In this document: positions 20,381 to 30,746 of the stretch, piece by piece
How positions within the stretch are numbered: the first letter of the stretch is position 1
Layout of the letters: every line of letters begins with the position of its first letter
NCBI RefSeq assembly: GCF_022539595.1
Contig: NC_072772.1
Location: 26,891,648 to 26,955,647 of the forward strand
Direction: 5' to 3'
DNA length: 64,000 nt
Origin: Amphiprion ocellaris
Lineage: Eukaryota > Chordata > Actinopteri > Pomacentridae
Position numbers and translations under genes: made by a program
Notes under the pieces: model-generated
Database searches by the model: none
What the model was told of the DNA's origin: nothing
What the model saw: the letters and a program-made list of their open reading frames with translations, nothing else

Positions 20381-21050
20381 TTCAATTCAATTTTATTTAT
20401 ATTGCGCCAATTACAATTCAAATTGTCTCAGGACACTTTATAGAACCCATATGCCTGAACTCCCAGAGCAAGCCCTAAGGTGACAGTGGCAAGGAAAAAC
20501 TCCCTTTTAACTGGAAGAATCGTTGAGCTGAGCCCAGCTCATAAGGGGGGACCCATCTGCTGCCGGCCTGCTAGGTTGAGAGGGACAGAAGAGGTAGAGG
20601 GGGTGAGGGAGTGGGAGACAGAGGGATGGGACAAGAGGGTGGTAGGGGACACAGAAACATATGACACACATTGGGATACATGCATGATAAGAGTAACATA
20701 GATGATACAAAGTACAAGCCAACATTGAAACTGAGTCATAAGTTTACTGTAATGATGTAAGGCTCTGGCATTAAACATACTACATATGTAGCTGGTAGTA
20801 AGATGTAAACAGTGTGTAGATGAGCATATCAAGTATAGTAAGGGCAATGTAGAGTAGATTGGTAGAAATGGGCAGCTGGAAGCAGTGGGCTGGAGGAAAG
20901 TCACAAGCAGCATCCCACAGTGGACATGATGGAGACTAAGCCAGTTGGTGGGACAACCGCAGACCAGAAACATCCAGCTCTAGGACCAGGGACACTCGGA
21001 GAAAGGTCACAGGGGGAAACAGAATAAATGCAATGCAATAAAGGTATATA
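20381..21050 (-). mobile_element. L2-type LINE 3' end, interrupted by Tc1
   Basis: On the minus strand it matches the L2 3' half at 35.56-36.24 kb over about 660 bp. At its right end the L2 sequence stops at a tata where the Tc1 element begins, so the Tc1 entered this L2 copy. The rest of the L2 is not present beyond the Tc1 because that side is deleted. Confidence 0.85.
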
Positions 21051-21729
21051 CACTATATTGCCAAAAGTATTCACTCACCCATCCAAATAATCAGAATCAG
21101 GTGTTCCAATCACTTCCATGGTCACAGGTGTATAAAATCAAGCACCGAGGCATGCAGACTGCTTTAACAAACATTTGTAAAAGAATGGGTCGCTCTCAGG
21201 AGCTCAGTGAATTCCAGCGTGGAACTGTGATAGGATGCCACCTGTGCAACAAATCCAGTCGTGACATTTCCTCGCTCCTGAATATTCCACAGTCAAATGT
21301 CAGCTGTATTATAAGAAAGTGGAAGTGTGTGGGAATAACAGCAACCACGTAAACTGACGGAGCAGGGTCAGCGGATGCTGAGGTGCATAGTGAGAAGAGG
21401 TCACCACCTTTCTGCAGAGTCAATCACTACAGACCTTCAAACTTCATGTGGCCTTCAGATTAGCTCAAGAACAGTGCTTCAGCAGAGAGCTTCATGGAAT
21501 GGGTTTCCATGGCCGAGCAGCTGCATCCAAGCCATACATCACCAAGTGCAATGCTCTAGTGCAGTGGAGACGCATTCTCTGGAGTGACGAATGGCGCATC
21601 TCCATCTGGCCATCTGATGAACTAGTCTGGGTTTGACGGTTGCCAGGAGAACCATACTTGTCGGACTGCATTGTGCCAAGTGTAAAGTTTGGTGGAGGGG
21701 GGATTATGGTGTGGGGTTGTTTTCCAGGA

Positions 21730-24700
21730 CCTGGAGCCAGGCCCGGGGGTGGGGCTCGATGGAGAGCATCTGGTGGCCGGGCTTCTTCCCACGGGGCCCG
21801 GCCGGGCACAGCCCGAAGAAGAGACATGGGACCCCCCTCCAGCAGGCCCACCACCCGCAGGAGGGGCCATAGGGGTCCGGTGCCATGTGTGTTGGGCAGT
21901 GGCCAGGGGCAGGGAGCCTGGCGTACCGACCCCCGGCTACACAAGCTGGCTCTAGAGACATGGAACGTCACCTCTCTGGCGGGGAAGGAGCCTGAGCTGG
22001 TGTGCGAGGCTGAGAAGTTCCGACTTGATATAGTCGGCCTCACCTCGACACACAGCAGGGGCTCTGGAACCAGCCCTCTTGAGAGGGGTTGGACTCTCTT
22101 CCACTCTGGAGTTGCCAATGGTGAGAGGTGCTGAGCAGGGGTGTCAATACTCATTGCGCCTCGGCTCGGTGACTGTGTGTTGAAGTTTACCCCGGTGGAC
22201 GAGAGGGTGGCCTCCCTTCGCCTTCGAGTGGGGGGACGGTTCCTTACTGTTGTTTGCGCCTACGGGCCGAACAGCAGTTCGGTGTATCCGCCCTTTCTGG
22301 AATCCTTGGAGGGGGTGCTGGAGAGCGCCCCTTCTGGGGATTCCATAGTTCTGCTGGGGGACTTCAACGCTCACGTTGGCAATGACAGTGAGACCTGGAG
22401 AGGCGTGATTGGGAGGAACGGCCCCCCCGATCTGAACCCGAGCGGTGTTCTGTTATTGGACTTCTGTGCTCGTCACAGATTGTCCATAACGAACACCATG
22501 TTCAGGCATAAGGGTGTCCATATGTGCACTTGGCACCAGGACACCCTAGGCCGCAGTTCGATGATCGACTTTGTTGTCGTATCGTCGGACTTGCGGCCGC
22601 ATGTCCTGGACACTCGGGTGAAGAGAGGGGCGGAGCTGTCAACCGATCACCACCTGGTGGTGAGTTGTCTTCGATGGTGGGGGAGGATGCCAGTCAGACC
22701 TGGCAGACCCAAACGGATCGTGAGGGTGTGCTGGGAACGTCTGGCGGAGTCCCCTGTCAGAAGGAGTTTCAACTCCCACCTCCGGTCAAACTTCAACCAT
22801 GTCCCGAGGGAGGTGGGGGACATTGAGTCCGAGTGGACCATGTTCCGTGCCTCCATTGCTGAGGCGGCCGATCGTTGCTGTGGCCATAAGGTGGTCGGTG
22901 CCTGTCGCGGCGGCAATCCCCGAACCCGTTGGTGGACACCGGCGGTAAGGGATGCCGTCAAGCTGAAGAAGGAGTCCTACCGGGCCTTTTTGGCCTGTGG
23001 GACTCTGGAGGCAGCTGACAGGTATCGGCTGGCCAAGCGGCTGCAGCTGCGGCTGTCGCCGAGGCAAAAACTCGGGTATGGGAGGAGTTTGGCGAGGCCA
23101 TGAAAAACGACTTCTGGACGGCTTCGAAGAGATTCTGGTCCACCATCCGGCGTCTCAGGGGGGGAAAGCGGTGCACTGTCAACACTGTGTATAGTGGGGA
23201 TGGTGCACTGCTGACCTCAACTCGGGACGTTGTGAATCGGTGGGGGGAGTACTTCGAAGACCTCCTCAATCCCACCGACACGCCTTCTGATTCAGAAGCG
23301 GGGCCTGGGGTCTCGGGGGTGGATTCTCCCATCTCTGGGGTCGAAGTCGCCGAGGTAGTTAAAAAGCTCCTTGGTGGCAGGGCCCCGGGGGTGGATGAGA
23401 TCCGCCCGGAGTTCCTCAAGGCCCTGGATGTTGTGGGGCTGTCCTGGTTGACACGCCTCTGCAACATCGCGTGGACATCGGGGGCAGTGCCTCTGGATTG
23501 GCAGACTGGGGTGGTGGTCCCTCTTTTCAAAAAGGGGGACCGGAGGGTGTGTTCCAACTATAGGGGGATCACACTCCTCAGCCTCCCCGGGAAGGTCTAT
23601 TCAGGGGTACTGGAGAGGAGGGTCCGCCGGATAGTCGAACCTCGGATTCAGGAGGAGCAATGTGGTTTTCGTCCCGGCCGTGGAACTGTGGACCAGCTCT
23701 ACACCCTCAGCAGGGTCCTTGAGGGTGCATGGGAGTTTGCCCAACCAGTCCACATGTGTTTTGTGGATCTGGAGAAGGCTTTCGACCGTGTCCCTCGGGG
23801 AACCCTCTGGGGAGTGCTCCGGGAGTACGGGGTAACGGACCACCTAATACAGGCTGTCCGTTCCCTGTATGACCGGTGCCAGAGCTTGGTCCGCATCTCT
23901 GGCAATAAGTCGAACTCGTTTCCAGTGAGAGTTGGACTCCGCCAGGGCTGCCCTTTGTCACCGATTCTGTTCATAATTTTTATGGACAGAATATCTAGGC
24001 GCAGCCAGGGTGTTGAGGGGGTCCGGTTTGGTGACCTCAGGATTCCGTCACTGCTTTTCGCAGATGATGTGGTCCTGTTGGCTTCATCATGCCAGGACCT
24101 CCAACTCTCACTGGATCGGTTCGCAGCCGAGTGTGAAGCGGTTGGGATGAGGATCAGCACCTCCAAATCCGAGTCCATGGTCCTCAGCCGGAAAAGGGTG
24201 GAGTGCACTCTCCGGGTCAGGGATGAGGTCCTGCCCCAAGTGGAGGAGTTTAAGTACCTCAGGGTCTTGTTCACGAGTGAGGGAAGGATGGAGCGAGAGA
24301 TCGACCGGCGGATTGCTACGGCCTCCGCAGTAATGCGGGCGCTGTACAGGTCCGTCGTGGTAAAGAGGGAGCTGAGCTGAAAGGCGAAGCTCTCAATTTA
24401 CCGGTCGATCTACGTTCCTACCCTCACCTATGGTCACAAGCTTTGGGTAGTGACCGAAAGAACAAGATCGCGGGTACAAGCGGCTGAAAAGAGTTTCCTC
24501 CGCAGGGTGGCTGGGCTCTCCCTTAGAGATAGGGTGAGAAGCTCGGCCATCCGGGAGGATCTCAGAGTAGAGCCGCTGCTCCTCCGCGTAGAGAGGAGCC
24601 AGATGAGGTGGCTCGGGCATCTAATTAGGATGCCCCCCGGACGCCTCCCCGGTGAGGTGTTTAGGGCACGTCCCACTGGGAGGAGGCCCCGGGGAAGACC

Positions 24701-24878
24701 CAGGACACGCTGGAGAGACTATGTCTCCCAGCTGGCCTGGGAACGCCTTGGGGTCCCCCGGGAGGAGCTAGATGATGTGGCCGGGGAGAGGGAGGTCTGG
24801 GCTTCCCTCCTAAAGCTGCTGCCCCCGCGACCCGACCCGGACTAGCGGTAGAAGATGGATGGATGGATGGATGGATGG
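21730..24878 (+). mobile_element. Rex3 (RTE-clade) LINE, nearly complete
   Basis: The element lies inside the Tc1 transposase gene and ends in a GATG microsatellite (24854-24878), the usual 3' end of Rex3. It carries endonuclease and RT. Length is about 3.15 kb. It is well preserved, so it is younger than its Tc1 host. Confidence 0.9.
21945..24845 (+). pseudogene. Rex3 endonuclease-RT ORF, three lesions
   Basis: The endonuclease starts at about 21950 (LETWNVTSL) and continues with VVCAYGPNSSSVYP, LGDFNAHVGND and STDHHLVVS. RT follows with GRAPGVDEIRPEF, CFVDLEKAFDRVPRG, GLRQGCPLSPILF and the catalytic LLFADDVVLL. The C terminus (24450-24845) has RWRDYVSQLAWERLG. Breaks: TGA at 22132-22134, a frameshift between about 23035 and 23100 in the alanine-rich stretch, and TGA at 24378-24380. 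On both sides of each stop the same frame continues. All catalytic motifs are intact, so the copy decayed recently. Confidence 0.9.
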
Positions 24879-25491
24879 GCTTGGCCTCTTAGTTCCAGTG
24901 AAAGGAACTCTGAATGCTTCAGCATACCAAGACATTTTGGACAATTCCATGCTCCCAACTTTGTGGGAACAGCTTGGAGCTGGCCCCTTCCTCTTCCAAC
25001 ATGACTGTGCATCAGTGCACAAAGCAAGGTCCATAGAGACATGGATGACAGAGTCTGGTGTGGATGAACTTGACTGGCCTGCACAGAGTCCTGACCTCAA
25101 CCCGACAGAACACCTTTGGGATGAATTAGAGCGGAGACTGAGAGCCAGGCCTTCTCGTCCAACATCAGTGTGTGACCTCACAAATGCGCTTCTGGAAGAA
25201 TGGTCAAAAATTCCCATAAACACACTCCTAAACCTTGTGGACAGCCTTCCCAGAAGTCAAATTTTTCATCTCGATTGTTTGCACAGGTTTTAAAGCAACT
25301 GCGCATTGACCACAATCAGGCATCTGCTGATCATGCCCAGAGCCAAGGTGCCTTGGAGCGTTTTCACCAAACCCTTAAGTCCATGTTACGAGCATACTGT
25401 ACAGAGATGAACAGAGACTGGGAAGAGGGTCTACCCTGGTTGTTGTTGGCTTCACGAGAGGTTGTCCAGGGGAGCACAGGGTTTTAGTCCT

Positions 25492-26137
25492 TGTGATGGC
25501 CGTGCCTACAGCCACACAAAAGGTTGCAGCATTCACTCACCCATAAACACCACTGTCATATGTTTAGTTATTTTGAGTTGCAGTCACTTAAATCATAACA
25601 CAGTTGTTTAAAATTGATTTATTAGCATGCACATTTAGTTTACATATTTCATCATTTTGCAATTTGTTTTTAGTAATTCATTTCTCCTTTGTTTGAGTTA
25701 CCTGGCTGCCGCATGGCATTTCTGGCTTGGACGAACAAAAGATGGGGCTGAGGGCGGAGCAGAGCTTTATGCTGGAGGCCCTCTCATGGACTAAACCAAG
25801 AGCTTTTACATCATGGGGGGGATCAGGGTTTTGTTTAGTTAGTTTTATTTATTGTGCATGTAGTTTCCCCCTGTGTGTTAAATGTGGTCTGATCCATCAC
25901 TATATATGTTGCCCCGGTGTCTCATTCTGGCAGGTCTGTTATTTGAATTGGTGTTTAGGTTCTGTCAGTCTTATTTTCAGTAGAGTTATATTTTGTTGAC
26001 CTCTTTTAAGGGCCCTACAGCTGTGATTTAATTACCTTTAGTCATTTCTTTTGTAAAAGTTACTTTTGGAAAATAAATCCTTCTTTTTTGAACTTTAAAC
26101 CTGTGTTAGTTTGTGCTTGACTGCTTGGCCCACCACA
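25492..26137 (+). repeat. 5' LTR of inner Gmr1-type element
   Basis: 646 bp, TG...CA. A TATA-like tatatatg lies at 25911-25918 and AATAAA at 26072-26077. These place U3, a short R and U5 in the usual order. Open frames inside the LTR are repeated identically in the other LTR and are not counted as genes. Confidence 0.95.
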
Positions 26138-27424
26138 TTTGTTGTCAGAAGTGGGGTCAGCCAGTTAAAAACACAGGTTTTGGTTTTTTTTGTGCATTTT
26201 GTTTTTGTTTTTTGTCCTTTTCTTTTTTTTTCTCTCTTTTTTTTTGAATTCTTCCTTGCCTCTGACTTCAGAGCCACGCAGAGAGGAGGGAAAGGTGAAG
26301 AGGAGAGTGGAGCTTCTGGAGGGGTGGATAGCACTGAGGACCAAGGTAAAGAACCAACATTCTCAGACCCGGTTTCCCTTCTTCGGTCCCATGTGGGGCA
26401 GCAGGAGGCCCGAGAGGCCAGACAGAAGGAGGAAAATGCCCGGCAAGAACAGCGCTTCAGAGCACTCCAACACCAGTTCCAGCTTCTGCAGTTGGAAGTG
26501 CATGAACGCACCACCCCAGTCCCTGACTCACGGCAAGGTGAACCTGAACTACTGGCCCCTGACCTTTCGGAAGTTGATGTCCCTCCACAAGCTGCTCCCA
26601 CTAGTGACACTGTAACTTATCCTCAGCATACATCAGGTCAGTTTCGCTCTCATGAGCCTAGACTGGAGAAGCTGTCAAATGATGATGACGTCAAACATTT
26701 TTTGATTACCTTTGAACGTATTGCTCTAGCTTGCCACTGGCCGAGAGATGACTGGGTTTCTCATCTCATACCATTACTCACTGGCAAAGCTAGAGGTGCA
26801 TATGTTCATATGGATATTGATGATTCTGTTGATTATGATAAAGTCAAAGAAGCTATTCTAGACAAATACAATATAAATCCTGAGACATATCGCCAGAGGT
26901 TCTGTGGTCTTGACGTGCATCCTGATGAAAATCCAAAGGAGCTGTATGCACGGTTGAAGGAGTTATATGGGAAGTGGATTAACCCAAAAGGTAAAACAGT
27001 TCAGGAAATTGGTGAAATGATAATCTTGGAGCAATACTTGAGAATGCTTTCTCCAGAGCTGCAGGTCTGGCTAAAAGAGCACAATCCAAGTTCTGCTGCT
27101 GAAGCTGCTAAGCTTGCCGATGTGTTTGTGGCTGCACGGAGAAATGGGCAGCCATGGAGCTACTCCTCATGGGAAAGGAGGGACAACCACAAGCCAACTC
27201 CTCAGTACCAACAAAAATCAACCACAGGTGTGAGTAAGTCTCCCTGGTGGGAGAACCAGACAACCAATATGTCTTCCAAACCTCCTGCTAAGAAGCTAAT
27301 CTGTTATCTGTGTGGAATGGAGGGCCATACAAAACCAAGGTGCCCCCAGAATTCATCCAAGGTAACCCAAATGTGTTTTGTGCCACGGAATGTTGGATCT
27401 GAAGTCAAATTTGACTCGTGCTAA
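26111..27424 (+). CDS. Gag of inner Gmr1-type element, SCAN-like capsid
   Basis: The frame is open from 26111 to a TAA at 27422-27424, but has no ATG before 26810, which is already inside the capsid. The start is therefore non-AUG, spliced on, or lost. In order: a Glu/Gln-rich probable coiled coil (QQEAREARQKEENARQEQ), a capsid region (LITFERIALACHWPRDDW), then YRQRFCGLDVHPDENPKELY, and EQYLRMLSPELQVWLKEH followed by SSAAEAAKLADVF. This last part resembles the SCAN domain of vertebrate zinc-finger proteins. A zinc knuckle CYLCGMEGHTKPRC lies at about 27304-27345. Gag packages the element RNA into particles. It overlaps pol by about 59 bases in a different frame. Confidence 0.88.
   Translation: MCLTAWPTTFVVRSGVSQLKTQVLVFFVHFVFVFCPFLFFSLFFFEFFLASDFRATQRGGKGEEESGASGGVDSTEDQGKEPTFSDPVSLLRSHVGQQEAREARQKEENARQEQRFRALQHQFQLLQLEVHERTTPVPDSRQGEPELLAPDLSEVDVPPQAAPTSDTVTYPQHTSGQFRSHEPRLEKLSNDDDVKHFLITFERIALACHWPRDDWVSHLIPLLTGKARGAYVHMDIDDSVDYDKVKEAILDKYNINPETYRQRFCGLDVHPDENPKELYARLKELYGKWINPKGKTVQEIGEMIILEQYLRMLSPELQVWLKEHNPSSAAEAAKLADVFVAARRNGQPWSYSSWERRDNHKPTPQYQQKSTTGVSKSPWWENQTTNMSSKPPAKKLICYLCGMEGHTKPRCPQNSSKVTQMCFVPRNVGSEVKFDSC
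26200..26271 (+). promoter_or_regulatory. Possible 3' splice site in the leader
   Basis: A long T/C-rich tract ends in gacttcag at 26271, just before the conserved part of gag. It has the look of a vertebrate splice acceptor. No matching donor was established, so this is a suggestion to explain how gag gets a start codon. Confidence 0.3.
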
Positions 27425-30400
27425 AATGATCTCAGTTGAGATAAATGGTAAAACCCTAAAAGCACTCATTGACTCAGGCAGTGACCAGACCCTGGTGCAC
27501 AGGCATTTTGTACCTCCAAATGTTATCAGCCCTAATGAGACTATTCCTGTTTGTTGTGTACATGGAGATGAAAAACCTTATCCAACAGCAGACATGTACA
27601 TAAAGGTAGAAGGACAGATTTACCTCTTGAACATTGGTGTTGTTGATAATCTGCCTTTTCCTGCTGTGCTTGGTCGAGACCTGCCTGTATTGTTTGATCT
27701 ATTGGATTCTGGCCGCAGATGTAACGTTGCAGTGACCCGAGCTCAAGCTACGAAGTTGGAGGAGCCCTCCCACATACTCAGTACCCTTCCTTTCTACAAT
27801 GCAGACCTGGAGACGGTACCCGGGAAGCCTCATAAGTCACACCGACAGAAACGGCAAGAGAAATTTCACCATACTGTTGTAATACCGCCTTCTAGCCCTG
27901 AGCCTGAATTGCACTTGGGTTTCCAAATCCCAAACAATGTCATTGAAATGCAACAAAATGATTCTACACTGGTACCTCTTTTGAAGAGAGCTAAGACTAA
28001 GGAACAAGTAGTGGACCCAGTTTCCTGCAGCAGTGAGGCCTTCATCCTGAAAGGTGGCATCCTTTATCGTCAGCAGGGATCAGACATGCAACTGGTGGTT
28101 CCTGGAGCAGCTAGAGAAACTGTGTTGATCCTGGGGCACTCTGTTCCTTGGGCGGGCCATCTTGGAAAACACAGAACTTTTGCTCGAATTAAAAACCACT
28201 TCCATTGGCCTGGCTTGCGTAAGGATGTAGCCCAGTTTTGTAAAAGTTGCCCTCAGTGCCAGAGGACATCCCCTAAAATCCCCTCCAGAGCTCCTCTCCA
28301 GCCCCTACCAATTATCAGCACCCCATTTGAGCGACTGGGAATGGACATTGTTGGTCCTGTTGAGAGGAGTAAAGCTGGTAACTGTTACATGCTTGTAATA
28401 ACAGACTATGCCACAAAATATCCTGAGGTTTTCCCTTTGAAGTCCATAAAGGCAAAATCGGTAGCTTTTTGCCTTGTGCAGTTATTTTCAAGGGTTGGTT
28501 TTCCTCGTGAGATCCTCACAGACCGTGGAACTAATTTCATGTCCACTTTGTTAAAACAGGTCTATCAGTTGCTGGGTATTAGGAGTTTGAGGACAACTCC
28601 ATACCATCCTCAAACAGACGGCCTCACTGAGCGCTTCAACCAGACTCTGAAACAGATGTTACGGAAATTTGTGAATGACACTGGCCATGACTGGGATGAA
28701 TGGTTACCCTACCTCCTCTTTGCATATAGAGAAGTACCCCAAGCTTCCACTGGTTTCTCTCCCTTTGAATTGCTGTTTGGTCATGAAGTAAAGGGTCCTC
28801 TCTCCTTACTGAGAGAGATTCGGGAGGGAGATCAGGCAGGAAGGGAGGCTGTTAACATCATATCTTATGTTGTGCAGATGCGAGACCGACTGGAAAAGAT
28901 GAGTGAGCTTGCCCAATCAAACATGGCAGAGGCCCAGCAGCATCAAAAGGCCTGGTATGACCGGTCAGCTCGGCAGAGGTCCTTCAATCCTGGCCAAAAG
29001 GTGCTGATACTCCTCCCTAGTGATGAAAGTGAGCTGTTGGCAAAATGGCAAGGACCCTTTGAGATCCAGCAGAGAATGGGACCAACCACCTACAGAGTGT
29101 CCACCCCAGGCCAGTCCCGCTCAAGTAGGGTGCTGCATGTGAACCTACTTAAGGAGTGGGTGGAGAGACCTGAAAAGAAAGCAGAGGTGTTGCTGATTAG
29201 GAGGGTTCCAGAGAATGAAGAGGTGGAGGAGCAGTATTTGCCTGCAGCTGCTTCCCTAGACCTGGATCTTAGCCACCTCCCTGAAGAAAAGCAACTCCAG
29301 GTGAGAGCTTTGTGCAACTCTGAAGTATTCCAGGAAAATCCTGGAAGAACAAACCTGGTTGAACATGACATTGTGTTAAAAGAAGGTGCTTCTGTGAGAC
29401 GCTTGAGTTACAGAATACCCGAACGTCTATTGACTGTTCTGAAGGAGGAGATCGACCTAATGCTGTCTCTGGGGATTGTTGAACCATCAAAGAGTGAGTG
29501 GTGTAACCCAGTTGTCCTGGTTCCGAAGAAGGATGGCAGCATACGGTTTTGTATCGACTTTAGGTATCTAAATGCAATCTCACAATTTGATTCATATCCC
29601 ACACCTCGGATTGATGACCTCATTGAGCGCCTGGGAAAGGCAAAGTACCTAACCACCCTAGATCTCTGTAAAGGCTATTGGCAGGTACCACTCACTCAAC
29701 GCTCCAGAGAGCTGACAGCCTTCCGGACACCATGGGGGTTGTTCCAATTCACGGTCCTGCCCTTCGGACTGCATGGTGCCCCAGCAACCTTCCAGAGACT
29801 GATGGATCAGGTACTGTGTGATCTGTCAGATTTTGCTGCGGCCTATCTTGATGACATTGTCATTTACAGTACCACCTGGGAGGAACACCTTGTACATCTG
29901 GAACGGGTGTTGAAGTGCCTCCACTCCGCTGGGCTGACCATCAATTCCTCAAAGTGTGTCTTCGCCAAGGCTGAGACAGAGTACCTGGGGTTTGTCATAG
30001 GAAATGGGTTGATAAAGCCACAAGTGAATAAGATTCGAGCTATTGAGGGCTGCCCACTGCCCGAGACAAGGAAACAGCTTAGATCTTTCCTCGGTATGGC
30101 AGGTTTTTACCATCGCTTTATCCCCCATTTCTCTGCGAGGGCAGCTCTCCTCACGGATTTGACAGGGTCCAGATGTCCCAACCAGGTCCGGTGGACAAAG
30201 GAGGCAGAGGCAGCCTTTCGAGACATCCAACAGTCACCGAGTAAGAGTCCAGTCTTGTACAGTCCAGATTTTAAAAAACAATTCATCCTTCAAACTGATG
30301 CTTCGGAGAGGGGTCTGGGGGCTGTCCTTCTACAGGAACCTACAGAGGAGCGACATCCTGTGGCTTTCATCAGCCACAAACTGTTCCCAAGGGAGGCACG

Positions 30401-30746
30401 TTACTCAACCGTGGAGAAAGAGGCACTGGCAATCAAGTGGGCCCTAGACTCCTTCAAATACTACCTCTTGGGACGGGAATTCACACTGGAGACAGATCAT
30501 AAGGCTCTCCAGTTGCTTGAGAAGATGAAGGATACGAATAGCAGGATCACCAGGTGGTATCTGGCAATGCAGCCATTCGACTTCATCATTCACCACATCC
30601 CAGGAAAGAACAACTGCATCGCAGATTACCTCTTTCGCTGTCCTAGCGAGAGTTTTGAAGGGGGGGAGTGTGTGATGGCCGTGCCTACAGCCACACAAAA
30701 GGTTGCAGCATTCACTCACCCACAAACACCACTGTCATATGTTTAG
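27366..30746 (+). CDS. Pol of inner Gmr1-type element: protease-integrase-RT-RNase H
   Basis: The frame is open from 27366 and relative to gag is reached by a +1 (or -2) shift. Residues counted from 27378: aspartic protease LIDSGSD at about 30-36; integrase zinc region (HLGKHRTF to CKSCPQC) at about 255-295; integrase core with MDIVGP near 322, LTDRGTNF near 381 and TERFNQ near 417; RT with FCIDFRYLN and YLDDIVIY near 823; RNase H with QTDASERGLG near 973 and TDHKAL near 1040. All catalytic residues are present and there is no stop or shift. Integrase lies upstream of RT, the Gmr1-type order and opposite to ordinary gypsy. The frame ends 76 bases inside the 3' LTR. Confidence 0.95.
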   Translation, partial: PKCVLCHGMLDLKSNLTRAKMISVEINGKTLKALIDSGSDQTLVHRHFVPPNVISPNETIPVCCVHGDEKPYPTADMYIKVEGQIYLLNIGVVDNLPFPAVLGRDLPVLFDLLDSGRRCNVAVTRAQATKLEEPSHILSTLPFYNADLETVPGKPHKSHRQKRQEKFHHTVVIPPSSPEPELHLGFQIPNNVIEMQQNDSTLVPLLKRAKTKEQVVDPVSCSSEAFILKGGILYRQQGSDMQLVVPGAARETVLILGHSVPWAGHLGKHRTFARIKNHFHWPGLRKDVAQFCKSCPQCQRTSPKIPSRAPLQPLPIISTPFERLGMDIVGPVERSKAGNCYMLVITDYATKYPEVFPLKSIKAKSVAFCLVQLFSRVGFPREILTDRGTNFMSTLLKQVYQLLGIRSLRTTPYHPQTDGLTERFNQTLKQMLRKFVNDTGHDWDEWLPYLLFAYREVPQASTGFSPFELLFGHEVKGPLSLLREIREGDQAGREAVNIISYVVQMRDRLEKMSELAQSNMAEAQQHQKAWYDRSARQRSFNPGQKVLILLPSDESELLAKWQGPFEIQQRMGPTTYRVSTPGQSRSSRVLHVNLLKEWVERPEKKAEVLLIRRVPENEEVEEQYLPAAASLDLDLSHLPEEKQLQVRALCNSEVFQENPGRTNLVEHDIVLKEGASVRRLSYRIPERLLTVLKEEIDLMLSLGIVEPSKSEWCNPVVLVPKKDGSIRFCIDFRYLNAISQFDSYPTPRIDDLIERLGKAKYLTTLDLCKGYWQVPLTQRSRELTAFRTPWGLFQFTVLPFGLHGAPATFQRLMDQVLCDLSDFAAAYLDDIVIYSTTWEEHLVHLERVLKCLHSAGLTINSSKCVFAKAETEYLGFVIGNGLIKPQVNKIRAIEGCPLPETRKQLRSFLGMAGFYHRFIPHFSARAALLTDLTGSRCPNQVRWTKEAEAAFRDIQQSPSKSPVLYSPDFKKQFILQTDASERGLGAVLLQEPTEERHPVAFISHKLFPREARYSTVEKEALAIKWALDSFKYYLLGREFTLETDHKALQLLEKMKDTNSRITRWYLAMQPFDFIIHHIPGKNNCIADYLFRCPSESFEGGECVMAVPTATQKVAAFTHPQTPLSYV
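30655..30670 (+). other. Polypurine tract
   Basis: The purine run tgaagggggggagtg lies directly before the 3' LTR (TGTGATGG at 30671). In LTR elements this primes plus-strand DNA synthesis. It overlaps the end of pol. Confidence 0.8.

Larger units (their letters stand above)
21051..25256 (+). mobile_element. Tc1-type transposon, copy 1, split by Rex3 and truncated
   Basis: It begins at a TA with CACTATATTGCCAAAAGTAT, the same terminus as copy 2 at 47891. Transposase pieces are 21183-21729 (helix-turn-helix region, LNIPQSNVSCIIRKWK) and 24879-25256 (HDCASVHKA, SPDLNPTEHLWDELE, carrying the second D and the E). Rex3 is inserted after MVWGCF. A short deletion removes the GRP-type linker present in copy 2. 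The right end is missing: at 25256/25257 the sequence jumps into gypsy integrase. It is non-functional. Confidence 0.88.

Noticed and set aside
25727..25999. 90-residue open frame, repeated unchanged at 30906-31178
   Set aside because: Both copies lie in the two LTRs of the same element; the repetition reflects the LTRs and not a conserved gene.
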